From Eremomyces bilateralis CBS 781.70 (taxonomy: Eukaryota; Ascomycota; Dothideomycetes; Eremomycetales; Eremomycetaceae), in the NCBI RefSeq assembly GCF_010015585.1, contig NW_022985081.1, forward strand, positions 106,521 through 170,520: 64,000 nucleotides of DNA, given 5' to 3'. The notes below the pieces were generated by a model. That model saw nothing but the letters and a program-made list of their open reading frames with translations, was not told the DNA's origin and searched no databases. Shown here piece by piece: positions 11,080 to 24,438 of this stretch. Both the position numbers and the translations under genes were made by a program. Numbering within the stretch: the first letter of the stretch is position 1; each line of letters begins with the position of its first letter.

Positions 11080-12603
11080 TTAATAGGTGCCTGCCGCAAA
11101 GGTCGAGTTTATTGCCCCAAATTTGATGTTCGAGAAGGTGACTTGCGCATTCGCGGCGCTCGTCTCGAGCTCGTCCGGCTTGCCCGAGCTGGTGGGGCAC
11201 TCGCCTCTAGCAATGCCCGGTTGACTGGAGTCCTTTTCAGTCGGGAAGTTGGAGTCGAGCCACAGCATGTTCGCGTAATGGTCACCCCATAAGGACATGA
11301 CGAGAACCATCCCTTTCTCCATGGCCCGTGACATGGATGCCCACCCACCCCTCTCCTTCCAGATGTCTTGATCTCCAAAGACGGATTTTTGTGCGGTGCA
11401 GAACTGTTCATTGAGCGAGTTTCCAGTGACTCCCAGGATCTTCGATTCGGAATTCGGGATGACTTTGCCGTTGATGACGTAAAATCGCTTGATTTCGCTG
11501 AGCGTCCCGCTCCCCCCGGTGAGGAACTGGGTAACCACGGTGATCTTGCCGCTGGTATCGACGGTCTTTCCTTTTCCATAGAAACTCTTGTCACCCATCC
11601 GGAAGGAGTTGAAGTCGCAGCCATCTGGATCGCATATTCCGGCGTATCGTGTGGAGGAGTATGTCCCACCGCAATCGTCGCCCTCGCATATACTGTAGGC
11701 TTCCGTTTGGCAGGAATGAGGCGTGACGGCAGTGGAGACGCTGTTGGCCTCCCATACATCCATTTCCGCGCAGCAGGCTCCCTTGCCGCCGGCGCCGGCA
11801 TTCTTGTCGGTGTCGGACGGTGTCCAGCCCTCCGCATTGGCCTGAGATTGGTTAGAGAGCCCATTTTCGCACGATGGAACGGCTTTGAACATACTTCGCC
11901 TCCAATAAACTTCAGGTCCCGTGGGCATTGCGCATCGCAATATCCGGTTCCATACCTACGCGAGAGTCAGATAATCTCGCTCAGCCATCAAGACAGCAGC
12001 CTGGACTGACTTTGGACCCGCGGTATTGCCCTTATATTGCGACACGCCTCCATCAGCATCCATAGACACAAAGTATAGAGCAGAATTAAGCCCGCATGGA
12101 ATTTGCGAAAGATCCACATCGAACGTGAATTCCTTGTCAAGAAGCTTGTATATCTGATATTTGTTGTCGTCTTCCATCATGTACATCCGCGATCCGATAT
12201 TGGTCGAGTACTGTCCCTTCGTGACGTATTTTAGGGTCAGGGAGTTTCCTCCGGCGGTGACGCCATATGCTATCAGATGGTTCAGTCACATTATCCAATG
12301 TTCAGGTTGAGAAGACGCACTTCCGGAATAGTCCGCTCCTTCTATTTCACAGTCGGAGGTACAGGCTGAATTGCTCGCGCAAGACCACGTATTGCCATCA
12401 TAACAATTCGTAGTGCCCCCTTTCTGATGCAGCCAACGCCAGTTGGAGTCGAGAACGACCTTTCCAGCCTTGGCAGAACATGAGCCTGGAGCCGTGCATT
12501 CTTGCCAGTTCATAGACGGATGAGTCTCAGGCGTTTGTGTCCCCGCAATTTGAGCGGTGACCGAAGTAGTGAGTGCTAAGAGAAGAACCGAAAGAGCAGC
12601 CAT
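11080..12603 (-). CDS. cbhA: Cellobiohydrolase, glycoside hydrolase family 7, without cellulose-binding module
   Basis: Four exons (12321-12603, 12011-12269, 11895-11955, 11080-11841) give 454 aa. I start at 12603 ([17 protein letters not shown], a signal peptide) rather than the in-frame Met 14 codons upstream, which would put a non-canonical extension before it. The GH7 core is complete: [53 protein letters not shown], and the catalytic EMDVWE motif with Glu227 (nucleophile), Asp229 and Glu232 (acid/base). It ends at [17 protein letters not shown], with no linker or CBM1, so it is a stand-alone catalytic domain. It releases cellobiose from cellulose chain ends outside the cell. Introns are 51, 55 and 53 nt with GT..AG borders, and each join restores conserved GH7 sequence. 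The symbol follows the CBM-less Aspergillus enzyme and is inferred. Confidence 0.93.
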
Positions 12604-14143
12604 GACGATAACAAGACAGATGGCGAGTTCACCAGCAATGACCACGTATTCTACGACGCATGGAGCGACTGATCTTTATATCATGAAAGGCTAAAAGGAA
12701 ATTGCAATGAAAGACAAGGACTTGCCTCTGTCGCTCCTGGGAGATGGAAACTGTACGATAGCGGTCATCCATCATATTGTTCCATATCCGGGCATGTGAG
12801 CCAAGGTTCCGTCGAACATTACGCATTCATCCAAAGCGAATCGGAGGCAACGAATCCGGCGACCTTTCCAGCATAGCGAGTCCCGATGCGATATCAGACC
12901 TGGACGGCTGAACTCCGGAGTTCCTGTTATATTCCGCTCATTGAGACTGGATGAGCCATATACCGAAGGAGAACATACGCAGATAAATCAAAGCATCCCT
13001 GCGGTAGAAATGCCTCCAATTGGCGCATGGCTAGAAACTGGTAGGAGTAATGACGGTAATTTGAACTCGACATATGACTGGCTGGACTAGGTAGGATGTT
13101 GATGAAATCGATTTGAAAACCTGGGGGATCGCAGCGTCCGGTCTGAAATGAGAACATGCAAAGCACAAGGTCTGCACCTCCGCATGTTTCATGAACATAG
13201 AAAAACGAACATGGAAAATTGAATATCAGATCACGGTGGGCGAACAATGGCACAGAGTCTCAACTCAGCGACATTGAATGGCGTGTGACCTTGTTGGAGA
13301 GCAATTTTCCCTTCCATACAAGAAACGTAGCAAATGAGATAGGCAATATCGAGGGGAAGATCAAACCATATCCTCATGGAAATCATTAGTCCGTTAGTCG
13401 AGCTGTAGGCAAGTTTGATGCCGCTCATGTCGTTCGGTTCCATGCCATGTTGGTGAACCCTCTCAAGCATAGAACTATCGCTCAATCATGTCTGAAGGAT
13501 GCTGGAGACAGTGCAAAAAAGGATAGGGAGCAGAGACGTATAACTAGTCAGAGAGAGGAGTTGAAAACGATGTGCAAGTGAGAAAGCCACTGTAGGCCAT
13601 GGGCCCGCTGATGAGGTAATCACCGTGCCAGTGTTGGCTGTTGCGGTCAGGAACTCAGGATTGCTGCAGTACGCTAGCCAAATTGGGCTCCCCTTCCTAT
13701 GGACCATGACCACCCCCTGTATATCATAGCCAGACTATCCGAGCTTATGGATGCTTTAATCGGAAATGATGGTGGCGGTAGATTCCTCGGGGGTCGAGGG
13801 AAGAGTTGGAGATGAGTATTATCCACGACCACACGAGAGGACCACGTCATGACCACGGATCCTGACCGAACCAGGTGGTTAGAACTTAGAAGTTCTGCCT
13901 TTGCTAGACTTCGGATTATTGATAGTCATAATAATTCCGAATAATGGACAAAACACGCAATGATGGGACGAGTATTGAACAGTCGAATTAATTGTGACGC
14001 CTCAACCTATATGGCCCGGTGTCCCATACCATGCATACTCGGGGACGCCAAACAGCGTGGTATAAAATACAGCGAAACGAAGAAACTGGTAGTCCCGCCA
14101 GAAACGCCAATGCGCCCATAAGCATCCCCCCACCTACCGCAGC
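12604..14143. other. Gene-free interval containing the cellobiohydrolase promoter, 1.5 kb
   Basis: Apart from the TATA/GGCTAAA pair near 12.68 kb and a distant minus-strand GGCTAG at about 13.67 kb, no feature is supported. Open frames are <=108 codons and do not resemble known proteins. The right end serves the 3' side of the choline-transporter-like gene. Confidence 0.4.
12675..12695 (-). promoter_or_regulatory. Putative TATA box and XlnR-type site upstream of the cellobiohydrolase gene
   Basis: On the gene strand a TATAAA lies at 12680-12675, about 70 bp before the chosen ATG. On the opposite strand GGCTAAA lies at 12689-12695. GGCTAA/GGCTAAA is the established binding core of XlnR/Xyr1, the (hemi)cellulase activator of filamentous fungi. 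The close pairing supports inducible expression, but a single short motif can arise by chance. Confidence 0.45.
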
Positions 14144-16564
14144 TCACACCTGCTCCCACCTCGTCCGTCGCCTCCGTGCCCCATCATCGCCAAACAGATC
14201 GCCCGCCTCCCGACAGTACCGCACCTCTTTCCCCCCCGACGCCGTTACTTCGCTCGCCCAGCACACGACCGCCGCGTCGACGATGCCCCCCAGTACGCCC
14301 TCCATGGCGCCGAGCACGCCCCACGCGATGCCGCTGGCCACCAAGCCGACGACATACGCGTACAGCGACCCGCGGACGGTCTTCGCGGGGTTATATGCGG
14401 GGGCGGTGTCCAGATTGCGGGAGGTCGACACCCAGGCGGCGAAGCCCATGGCGAGGGCGGTGATGTAGCGGACGCCGTGGAGGATGAGCTTGGCGAGGTG
14501 GTAGGGGAGGAGGGGGACGGAGCCGGAGCGGTCGAAGGATGCTGGGGTGAGTGTCGTGGTGGCGCGGTGGGCGGCGCCGAAGTCGAGGGAGGTAAGGCCG
14601 CGCGCGGAGATGGAGAGAGGTTGGGAATGGATGGCGGCGTAGGTGAGGGTGAGAGGGTTGGTGAGGCTGGCGATGGTGGAGGGGACGAAGGAGTAGGCGC
14701 ACATCGTGAAGATGCCGGAGAGACGACGGGGGAGGATGAGGAATGGGAGACGAACGCAGAGGGTGAGTATGGAGGCAAAACAGATCGTGCCGAAGAGCGT
14801 ATCGGCAGAATGCGTGAGAGAGGCGGTCACGACTTGGCGAGAGGTGGGAGCGGGGACGGAGTATCGGTGGAAATACCACTGGGATACAACGGCGGCAGTG
14901 GTTGCTCGCTGCATACCGGAGATGACCGACTGCGTCCACGCGAAGACGAGGACGAAGAATGCTCCGAGCCACCACGTCGTCCAGTCGATGATGAAGAAAT
15001 TCTTGGCGCTCGAGAAATGCCCGCCGAGGAAGACCCGCGTAAACATGCTAACCCAAATCCACGTCCAGATCAGGAAGATGGCCAGGACACCGAAACCAAT
15101 CATCATCAAACTTGAGTGCGATGCGAGGATCTTGACGGAGAATTCGAGAATGGCAGTTGCCCGATCGATGGAGTGCCTTGCTTTGATGACCGAGATACTC
15201 CAGACGATGGAGCCAATGAGGGGGATGAAGGAAAAGTAGCGCATTGCGATGTCTTGGAATTTGAGGGAAGCCCGGGGCGAGTGGAAGCTTGTTACGAAGG
15301 GGTATAGCCAAAATGAGAATAGAACGATCGGGACCCCTCCGACAATGAGGTAGACCAAGGGCCTAGAATATGACCGTAAGAGGCTCAACCACAGGACACC
15401 GATCACAGTCGCCACGAAGGTATCTACTATGAGAATATGATAGGACTTGTACAGGGTCGAGTATATCGTGTCGCCGATCGGATGTTTGGCGTCGGGTTTA
15501 TCCGTACTCATATAAACCAAGAAGAAGCTAGCAAAAAGAGATGCGAAGCACACCCCGAAGAGCGTCGACCAAAAGAGGTCGTATCGAGGAGTCTCGGCCG
15601 GTTCGATACCGACGCCTGGTGGTACGCTTTCTCTGTCCGGACTCCGGGGCCGCGGGTTTACTCTTGCGGCATCATCGTCTGTCTCCTGTGGTAGGAATGA
15701 CTGCAGCAATGGCCTCCTCTGACCTGGAGGTGTGCGGAAGTTCTGAAAAGGGGGGTCGTCATCAGGGTCATATTCCGAAGCATCTGCCGCGGGGAGTTGT
15801 TCCATGCTTTCTCGTATCGTGGAGGCCAGATCGACATCCATCAGCCTTCCTTTTCCTTTGTCCGATATTGAACCGTGGTCTGGTCGTATTCCGTCCTCCG
15901 CAACCTCCTCGACAGGGTCTATACCCGGAATTTTGGGTCTGATTCCCGGTCGTGTTGATCTCCATGAGCTTTTCCCATTCCTGGCAGTCGAATGTGGTCG
16001 TAGATGGTTCGTCTTAGCGGCTTCTCCGCTCTCTTCTAGATTCGGCGAGTGGCCGACATCATCCTCACCCTCCGACGACCCAGATAGATTCCCAAACTGT
16101 CTTCTTGACCTTTGCAGGGCGTAGAAGTCGGCAACTTCTCTTTCCCGCTCCTCCCCATCGTCCTCTTCTCCAATATCGTCGGTCACGCTGTAAAACAGCG
16201 GAGCTGGCGCCTGGGCTCGTGATCCGAACGGGAACCGCGCGAACTGCGAGCCGCCGTTTTGATACGGGTTGCCTAAGGCCGACCTCTGCTGCTGATGCCT
16301 GGACGACGAGAACCTCGACGGGCCGAGAGCGTGCTGGCCGCGTTGTTTATCGTGCATATTGCGGGTTGTGGAGTTTGCGGGATCTCCGCCGAGGGACAGT
16401 CGCGACTGCGACTGGGCTAGGAAGCGGGAGGCATCTGTATATCAAGCAGGCGGCTGTTAGACGTCACGCGTATTCCTTCATGGGGCGCCTTTGAGACAAA
16501 CACTCGATCATGTGCAGCTCTCAGGTTCCCGGTGCTGATAAGACAACGTACATTCGGAAAACAT
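14144..16564 (-). CDS. Choline-transporter-like (CTL/Pns1 family) multi-pass membrane protein
   Basis: Two exons (16552-16564 and 14144-16434; intron 117 nt) give 767 aa. The tiny first exon encodes MFSE, and the split Tyr codon restores MFSEYASRFLAQSQSRLS, a better start than the internal Met at 16357. Residues up to about 260 are hydrophilic, Ser/Asp/Arg-rich and probably cytosolic. From about 285 onward there are roughly ten hydrophobic segments, for example LFGVCFASLFASFFLVYM. The signature region SQWYFHR after an AWTQSVISGM segment is typical of the CTL/SLC44-Pns1 family. The yeast homologue Pns1 is dispensable and its substrate is not settled, so choline transport is only a family inference. 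It probably sits in the plasma or vacuolar membrane. The C-terminus is rich in Arg. Confidence 0.85.
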
Positions 16565-17493
16565 CCTGCCCTCCCCTTGAGCGCCCCGGCGCTCCTTTTC
16601 CTTTCTCTACACTGTGATAATTCCGAATCCTCCTCTTTCTAGTATTTGGCCGTCTGCGAGGATGACTCCTCTCTATTACCGGTAGGCTGAAGCTCACGAG
16701 CTCACGTGATGGGGGAAGTGGGAGTGTTCCTTCGAAGGAGCCAATCGAACTCGTGTGTCTAGTCCAAGTATATCGGGGGGGTTGATAGTAGTAAATAGGA
16801 TATCAGTTACAGTAAGCCAAAGAAGGAGATATCGCAGTTGCTCTAGGTAGCCGTCTGAAGCTCCAGATCGGCAAGCTGGTGGCGTAGTTGAGTGGAAGTG
16901 CAGTCATAGGGTGAGGATATCATAGGGCATACCTACTGCAGGCTGCTATCAAGCTGAATGACCGCAGCCTGTTCCGACCGAGTGACAGACAGTTCCGTAC
17001 TCCCCTAGTCCCCTGTCCCAGCCTGTCCCAGCCTGTGAGTGGGTCAGTGGGGTGTGACCTAATTACTCCATACCATGAACCAGACCATGAGCGGTCGTAC
17101 GAGCCTGAGGTTGCAAGGCAGCCAATTACTCAGCTGCACAGGACAACAAGTATGACGCCGATCCTCCGACCGTGTGAACCAGAAACTAGAGGAAGCTCAT
17201 CAATCGTCCCAAATCTCCTTCAAGAGAGATAGATATAATTCCAATATTAAGGTAGCCAACTTTTTTGGGATATACACAGAATCCCATTTCCTTGAATCTC
17301 ACTCATACTTCTTTCCATTCTTCTTCTTTGTCTGTCATTGCCCTGCCGTTGCTTTGAGCCTGCATGCTCTCCTGCGCCGCACCAGACCAAGGCATCCGTC
17401 AAAGAAATTAGCTATCTAAGATCTTTGAGCTTGCAAAGAACTTCGAATTACTTGAAGAACTAGAACCAACACAGTTGAGCGACCACCTATTCC
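16565..17493. other. Divergent intergenic region between CTL-like and Rab genes
   Basis: This 0.9-kb segment separates two head-to-head genes, so both promoters should lie here. It contains a short direct repeat (TGTCCCAGCC twice, near 17015-17035) and a CT-rich stretch near 17290-17340 that could be the 5' leader of the Rab gene. No gene is recognised. Confidence 0.4.
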
Positions 17494-18337
17494 ATGCCCC
17501 AGCCATGGGATTACATCGCAAAGATAGTCTCCTTGGGAGACTCCGGGTGCGGGAAATCAAGCGTATGCCTCGATCGCACCACCTTGACTGCGAAACCCGC
17601 TGACCGCCATCTAGTTAACCATCCGACTATGTGAGGGCCGGTTCTCCCCCTACCACGACGTAACCATCGGCGTCGAATTCGGCTCCCGCATCGTCCCCGT
17701 CGGACCGCCGGCGTCCCACGCCCTCCGAGTCAACGACCCTTCCACCACCAACACCGACGATGGCCCTCCGCTGGGACTTCCCGAGCCAAAGCCAAAAGTG
17801 GAGAAACAAAAGCAGAAGCACATGAAGCTCAGCATATGGGACACCGCGGGCCAAGAGACCTACAAGTCGGTCACGCGGAGCTACTTCCGGGCTGCCAGCG
17901 GCGCGCTGCTGGTCTTCGACATCACGCGACGCGAGACGTTCCTATCCGTTACATCGTGGCTGAACGACCTGCGGCAGATCGCGGAAGACCATGTCGTCGT
18001 GGTGTTGGTGGGGAATAAGTCCGATCTGGCGGGCTCGAGCATGGGGACGGACGGCGAAAACCGGCGGCAAGTGCGCAAAGAGGAGGCGGATCAGTGGTGC
18101 AAGGACAACAACGTGATGTGCTACGTTGAGACGAGCGCGAAGAGCGGCGAGGGCGTCGAAAGTGCATTCTTACAGGTTGCAGAAAGGATATATCAGAACA
18201 TTGAGGCGGGGATGTACGATCTGAACGATCGTCGGAGCGGAGTGAAGGGGCCGAAGCTGGGGAATAATGCGAGGACGGTGAATCTAGGGTTGAATGATCG
18301 CGATGGAGGGAAGGGGGCCGGAAATGGCTGTTGTTGA
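17494..18337 (+). CDS. Rab-family small GTPase, Rab2/Rab4-like, with an insertion between switch regions
   Basis: Two exons (17494-17562, 17615-18337; intron 52 nt) give 263 aa. GTPase motifs are complete: P-loop GDSGCGKSS (15-23), TIGVEFG (40-46), WDTAGQE (98-104), NKSD (157-160) and ETSAKS (195-200), ending in a double-cysteine geranylgeranylation signal NGCC. SYFRAASGALLVFDITRRETF-type sequence places it in the Rab2/4/14 group, which acts in endosome/Golgi membrane traffic. Unusual is an extra segment of about 35 residues (about 54-90), rich in Pro, Asp and Lys, in the beta2-beta3 hairpin before the WDTAGQE motif. The segment is exonic: no stop or good splice pair removes it. The exact orthologue (for example fission yeast Ypt4) is uncertain. 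Confidence 0.88.
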
Positions 18338-19259
18338 GTTGTCGACGGCATCTCCTGGGAACATCCATATCATTGGGGTCCCCAACATTCTTGTCTGTTC
18401 TTATTCGAAACTTATGTGTCCGATGAGCATGGCGTTACGGATCGTCACTCGAAGTATACGCAGTCGGCCTTTCATGGGCCTAACCGCTTGTTACGTGGAT
18501 TACCTATATTATACTTGTGGCACGGCTTAAGTGTCCTTGGAAAGCTTGGGCCAACGATAATTGTTTTTCGTTTGAAGTCCTTTTTAATCTTCCATGTCGG
18601 GCTAATCTAGAGTTCTTGTCCGGTTATTGTCAAGATTGCAAGAATGCTTCCTGTGAGCACACATGACCACATATATTTGATACCAACTGCCGGAATGAGG
18701 GACGGAACGAAAAATGAATATCAAATCAGTCGCTGTAAAGAGCTTGGCACTTAGGAAGTTTGGACTATCGAATTGCGCGGCCTGACAAGTCACAAGAGTG
18801 ACAACGGATCTGCGACGTTTCCCACGCCGATCAATCTCCTTCTCCGATCCCACCGCCAAGCCTCGCCGATATGGTCCTCTACTTCGATGGGTTGGTGGAA
18901 ATCTGGACCAATTTTCCAAGACTTCGTCCGCTGGAGATTGATCATTTGCTTTCTTGGGTAATCTCTTGCGACTACTTATGATGACACGCCAAGGCGTCGC
19001 TAGACGGCATCCCACGATGATCAGAAAGTAGCTCCGGCCAAGACCATGCCGTGAAATGCTTTACGCGGCTTGGGGGGCAGTGATGGATAGGGAGGGCTGA
19101 TCAGCGAGGGAGCAGTGATTTGTTAGATATGAGTTCCAGAGGAATATATACCCGACGGCCTATCGAAGGTTTCCTCCTCCCGCATCGCTTCGCGCTTTAT
19201 GAACTCTGTCCCGTTCATCTCGTGTCTAGCGTATCATACCATCGGAATATCTCAACATA
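18338..19259. other. Intergenic region, 0.9 kb
   Basis: It lies between the Rab gene and the Cys/His-module gene, both on the plus strand. Open frames are short (<=137 codons) and unrecognised. The right end should hold the promoter of the downstream gene; a TATATA run occurs at about 19145. Confidence 0.4.
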
Positions 19260-20647
19260 ATGCCCCGATTGGCGCCCCGACCGAGCCGAAGCAGCGAGAA
19301 TCTGAACCCCGATCTCTCCGTATTGCGCAAGTGGCATAAACTCGGAGATCATATGTCTAAAGATGAAAGAGAGTGGAACGATCCCGTCATCCCATCCAGA
19401 CCGAGCTCCGGACCGTACGTACCCCCTCTCCAACACCCCCATCCCCTCACAACATCTAACCTCTCCACAGCGGTCAAACCCCTACCACCTGCCGCCACAG
19501 CCTCTGGCAGCTCCTCGACGTCAATGGCTCCCCTAATTTCCGCTGCCGAGTCTGCAGCATCGACGCCAACCAGAGTCGCCAACCTCCTGAGACCTGCCGC
19601 CACAGCCTCTGGCAGCTGGTCCGGGTCGACGGCGCGGCCCATTTCTACTGCAAAGCCTGCGGTATTGACGCCGACCAGCTGACGACCGCTTCCGCGCGCC
19701 CCGCGCAACGGCGTCCGAAACAAGCGGCTGGGGGACGGGATGTGGTGGCGCTGGAGGATGGTGACGAACTGCGGGGTCTGGCCGTTATAGACTCTCCATT
19801 ATCTTCGGGAGAAACGCCTGGGTCCTTCGTCGAGCCGAATAGCTCGCCAAGTGCCGTTCCTTGGAAGGCGACCGACACGGAGCATGACCACCATCACCCA
19901 GCGGAACCCCGCAGCGTCAACTCCGCTGCTCCCACTCGTCCACCTCCACCACCCCCTTTCACCATCAACACCGACTCCGTTCTCACCACCTCGAGCGTTG
20001 CCATCCAACCCGATCCATCCACCCTTCCCCCACCACGCATCCCCCGTCCCCCCATCCCCGACACCCCAGCCACGTCCTCCAAACGCGTCTCCCTCCGCCT
20101 CGACCCCGCCGCCGTAGTGCTGCCCTCCGAACCAGTCGTCCCACCCGCGCACCCCACGCCCAAACGCCTCAGCATCCACCGAGCCCCCCGATGGTTCGAA
20201 ACCGTCCCAGCCCTCAGCGTCCGCGTCAAGCTCAGCCCAAAAGGGAAGCCCACCCCCGGCGGCGGAAATACGACGCCACCCCGCTCCACCCCAACCCGCG
20301 CCACCCAACACACATCCCGTCCCGCCCGAAGTCCGAAGACGCACCTCGCGCTCTCCGGAGCTAACGACGCACGCGTTCTGCAGCGGATGCTGGCGTGTGC
20401 GATATTCTTGCTGCCAGAGGGACATGCGCCGGAGATGGGGAGGGAGAAGCGGTTTGGGGTGGTGGAAGGGGAGAGGAGGGAGGGGGAGGAGCAGTGGGCG
20501 GTGGATGTGGGCGGTGAAGGGGTGGGGAGGAGAGGAGGGCGGGGGGTGGTGCCGGATGAGCGGGGGAGGGCGGTACCGGTGGGGGGAGCGGGTCGGGGTG
20601 CGGAGAGTATAAAGTATAGGGTGGTGATTGCCGAGCGGAATGCTTGA
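19260..20647 (+). CDS. Unrecognised protein with two tandem C-x-H ... C-x2-C (zinc-ribbon-like) modules
   Basis: Two exons (19260-19414, 19471-20647; intron 56 nt, GTACGT...CCACAG) give 443 aa. After a basic N-terminus the protein has two copies, exactly 35 residues apart, of a short module: TCRHSLWQLLDVNG with C59, H61, C77 and C80, then TCRHSLWQLVRVDG with C94, H96, C112 and C115. The C-x-H and C-x2-C pairs suggest zinc binding. The next 250 residues are Pro/Thr/Ser-rich and probably disordered; the last 70 or so are Gly/Glu/Arg-rich. I do not recognise the family. The longer open frame starting near 19742 is only the second half of this model; the spliced form is preferred because it alone creates the duplicated Cys/His pattern. 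Confidence 0.7.
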
Positions 20648-21217
20648 GGTGATGGCTTCGGACGGAGAGCTTATAGTAGTATACTTATGGGAAAATGGCG
20701 TCGGTAGTGGGTTCGGATCGCGGCGTCTATCCAGTTATCAAATACTCGGTGCATGACACCATTTCCTTGCGACGACACAATTCAGAACAAGAAATCGCAT
20801 ATAAGAGCCTATGGTTCAGGCAGTTTGCAATTCTAAGCTACATCCGCTACCACCTGCCGTGAACACTATAACTTCGGCTTTTTGAAATACTCTTATCGCC
20901 ACCAGCTCCGCCGATTTCCTGGGATGTCGTGATACTCGGGTGAAAACAAGAAAAGGGGGGCAAGGCTCCAAACACAAATCGGGATCGAACAATCGCGGCT
21001 CCGTTCCGTCCATCTTTTGTCCAGTGTGGTCGCGTATCATGTGAACTCGTTATTCGGAAACTTGCTTGTCGTAGTCGTCGAATTAAAGTGGGAAGGTGAA
21101 CGGAAACGGAGCCCATGACTATGCTAGCACTTTCGGACGCGCCTGAGGAGTCGATACACACACTACTGGGTTGTCAGCTCACGGTCCTTAAATGACTCCG
21201 GCCCCTCAATGTTTACC
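20648..21217. other. Convergent 3' region between Cys/His-module gene and actin gene
   Basis: This 570-bp spacer receives the 3' ends of a plus-strand and a minus-strand gene. Minus-strand open frames of up to 104 codons are in the expected actin 3' UTR and have no recognisable motif. Nothing else is supported. Confidence 0.4.
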
Positions 21218-22801
<1,584 letters not shown>

Positions 22802-24438
22802 GGCTGCGGTGTTGGAGTTTTAAACTACAGGGAGATTGCGGCGGGGATGTTGCGAGTAGTCCAAGACGAAATGGGAGATGGGAAGGATGAGAGAATAGAC
22901 AACAAGAAGATGTGCCTTGAGAGATAGAATCGAGAGGTGAAGAAGGGGAGAGGCAATTGTGGAGAGTTGGGTGTCAGTAGGAGAAGCGGGCGCTGGCAAG
23001 GAGCGATTGCGATCTAAATAAGAGGAAGTGAGAAACCGTCGATGTCCGTCAAAATTGGCGGTGGGTGGTCCGAGCTCAGCTGGGGGGTGGAAAGCCGATG
23101 CCTGGAAAGGTGGAAGGGGGAAAGAACAGCCAGAGGAACGAGGGTGGTTGGCGAATGATGAGGAAGATGTGTCTGCCACCTGTCTGCCAACTATCTGCCA
23201 CAAGTAGGAGGCACGTACCCGCCGCTCTTTCCAGAATCCATCCATTGTAGGCGCCTTCGTCAGAGTCCGTGAGCGCCCTGCAAATCAACCGAACCAGATC
23301 GATCGGGGGGTGACATGGTATGTGAATACTGAATACATAGAATCATCAATCATCAATATTCATCACCGCCTTTCTCACTCTCACTGTCTTACTACTACGT
23401 ATCATCCCCCAAGTACGTCCGTATTAGAGTATATAATAATAGCTAACCCAACAGCATGAATGCTGCGCATCTCCGTCAGAAGCCGGCTGTGCTCGAGCGA
23501 TCCACGTCTCCATGCTGATGGCGTGCAGCCTCGCCAGCCAACGCGGCTCTTTCAGTCTCATCCCAACTCCCCATCTCCACTTGCCATCGACTATAATTCC
23601 GCCTTGAACATTTACAGTTATCTGGATGGGACAAGAATGCAGCTGCCTATCGGTACGCGCGTTCCATTGCCACACGAACACTTCAATTCCACTGTAGGTA
23701 CCAAGTCAGAGCAGCAATCGGAAGCTTGGCCATCCATGAGAACAACATGAACAACCTATGAGTACGTGGAGGGCCTATGGGGCATTGTATATTCGTATTG
23801 CCATATCATACCACGATGGAATGCTTCCATCAGGAACTCACTTGTCGCATCGAGCACCATCATGGACTCGTGGTCCTCGATCGGTCCATCCTCCCTCTTC
23901 ACGCCTTAATCATACTGCCCACGTCACCCGGAAAGGAAGGAGGGGTAGCTCTTAGCGGGACGCCCAGCCCTCCCCGCGCTCCGTGTCTTGTTCTCCTTTC
24001 CCCGCTCCGCTCCCGGCCCTGCACGTGAACTGCCGTGCTGCACCTCAACCACCCTCGGAGGAGTGGAAGTAATTAACTCATGTATCATGCCGTGGACGAG
24101 GTCTGATATCGATGTCGTCCAAGGCAATGTAATTTGTATGTGGACCGCCAACTTCTGTGACTCCCATCTACCTCGCGACAATATGATGCTATGATAAGCC
24201 CATCGAAGCAGAGAGAACTGAACCGAATGACCTAGCAAACTCCGCCAGCAAAAGCTCAAATGGCAGACTGACATCGTCGAGCCAACTCAAAATTCAACAA
24301 TCCGCATACAGATATCAGCCATTAATCCTACCTTCTTATATAGCAACCCACACAGCATCCTCGACTCCTCCTCGACGCCCATATTCTCTATCGCCTCATC
24401 CATCATTTCCCGACAAATCCTCCTCCATCCCTCCCATC
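22802..24438. other. Divergent intergenic region between actin and FES1, 1.6 kb
   Basis: The region holds both promoters. On the actin strand the 200 bp next to the ATG are pyrimidine-rich, as expected for a strongly expressed fungal gene. On the FES1 side a TCCTCC/CATCC-rich leader precedes 24439. Remaining open frames (<=141 codons) show no motif. No RNA gene was recognised. Confidence 0.45.

Noticed and set aside
11368-12009. 213-codon plus-strand frame opposite the cellobiohydrolase
   Set aside because: Antisense to GH7 catalytic exons and through an intron; no independent evidence.
14477-15115. 212-codon plus-strand frame opposite the CTL-like gene
   Set aside because: Glu/Gly-rich antisense shadow of hydrophobic codons.
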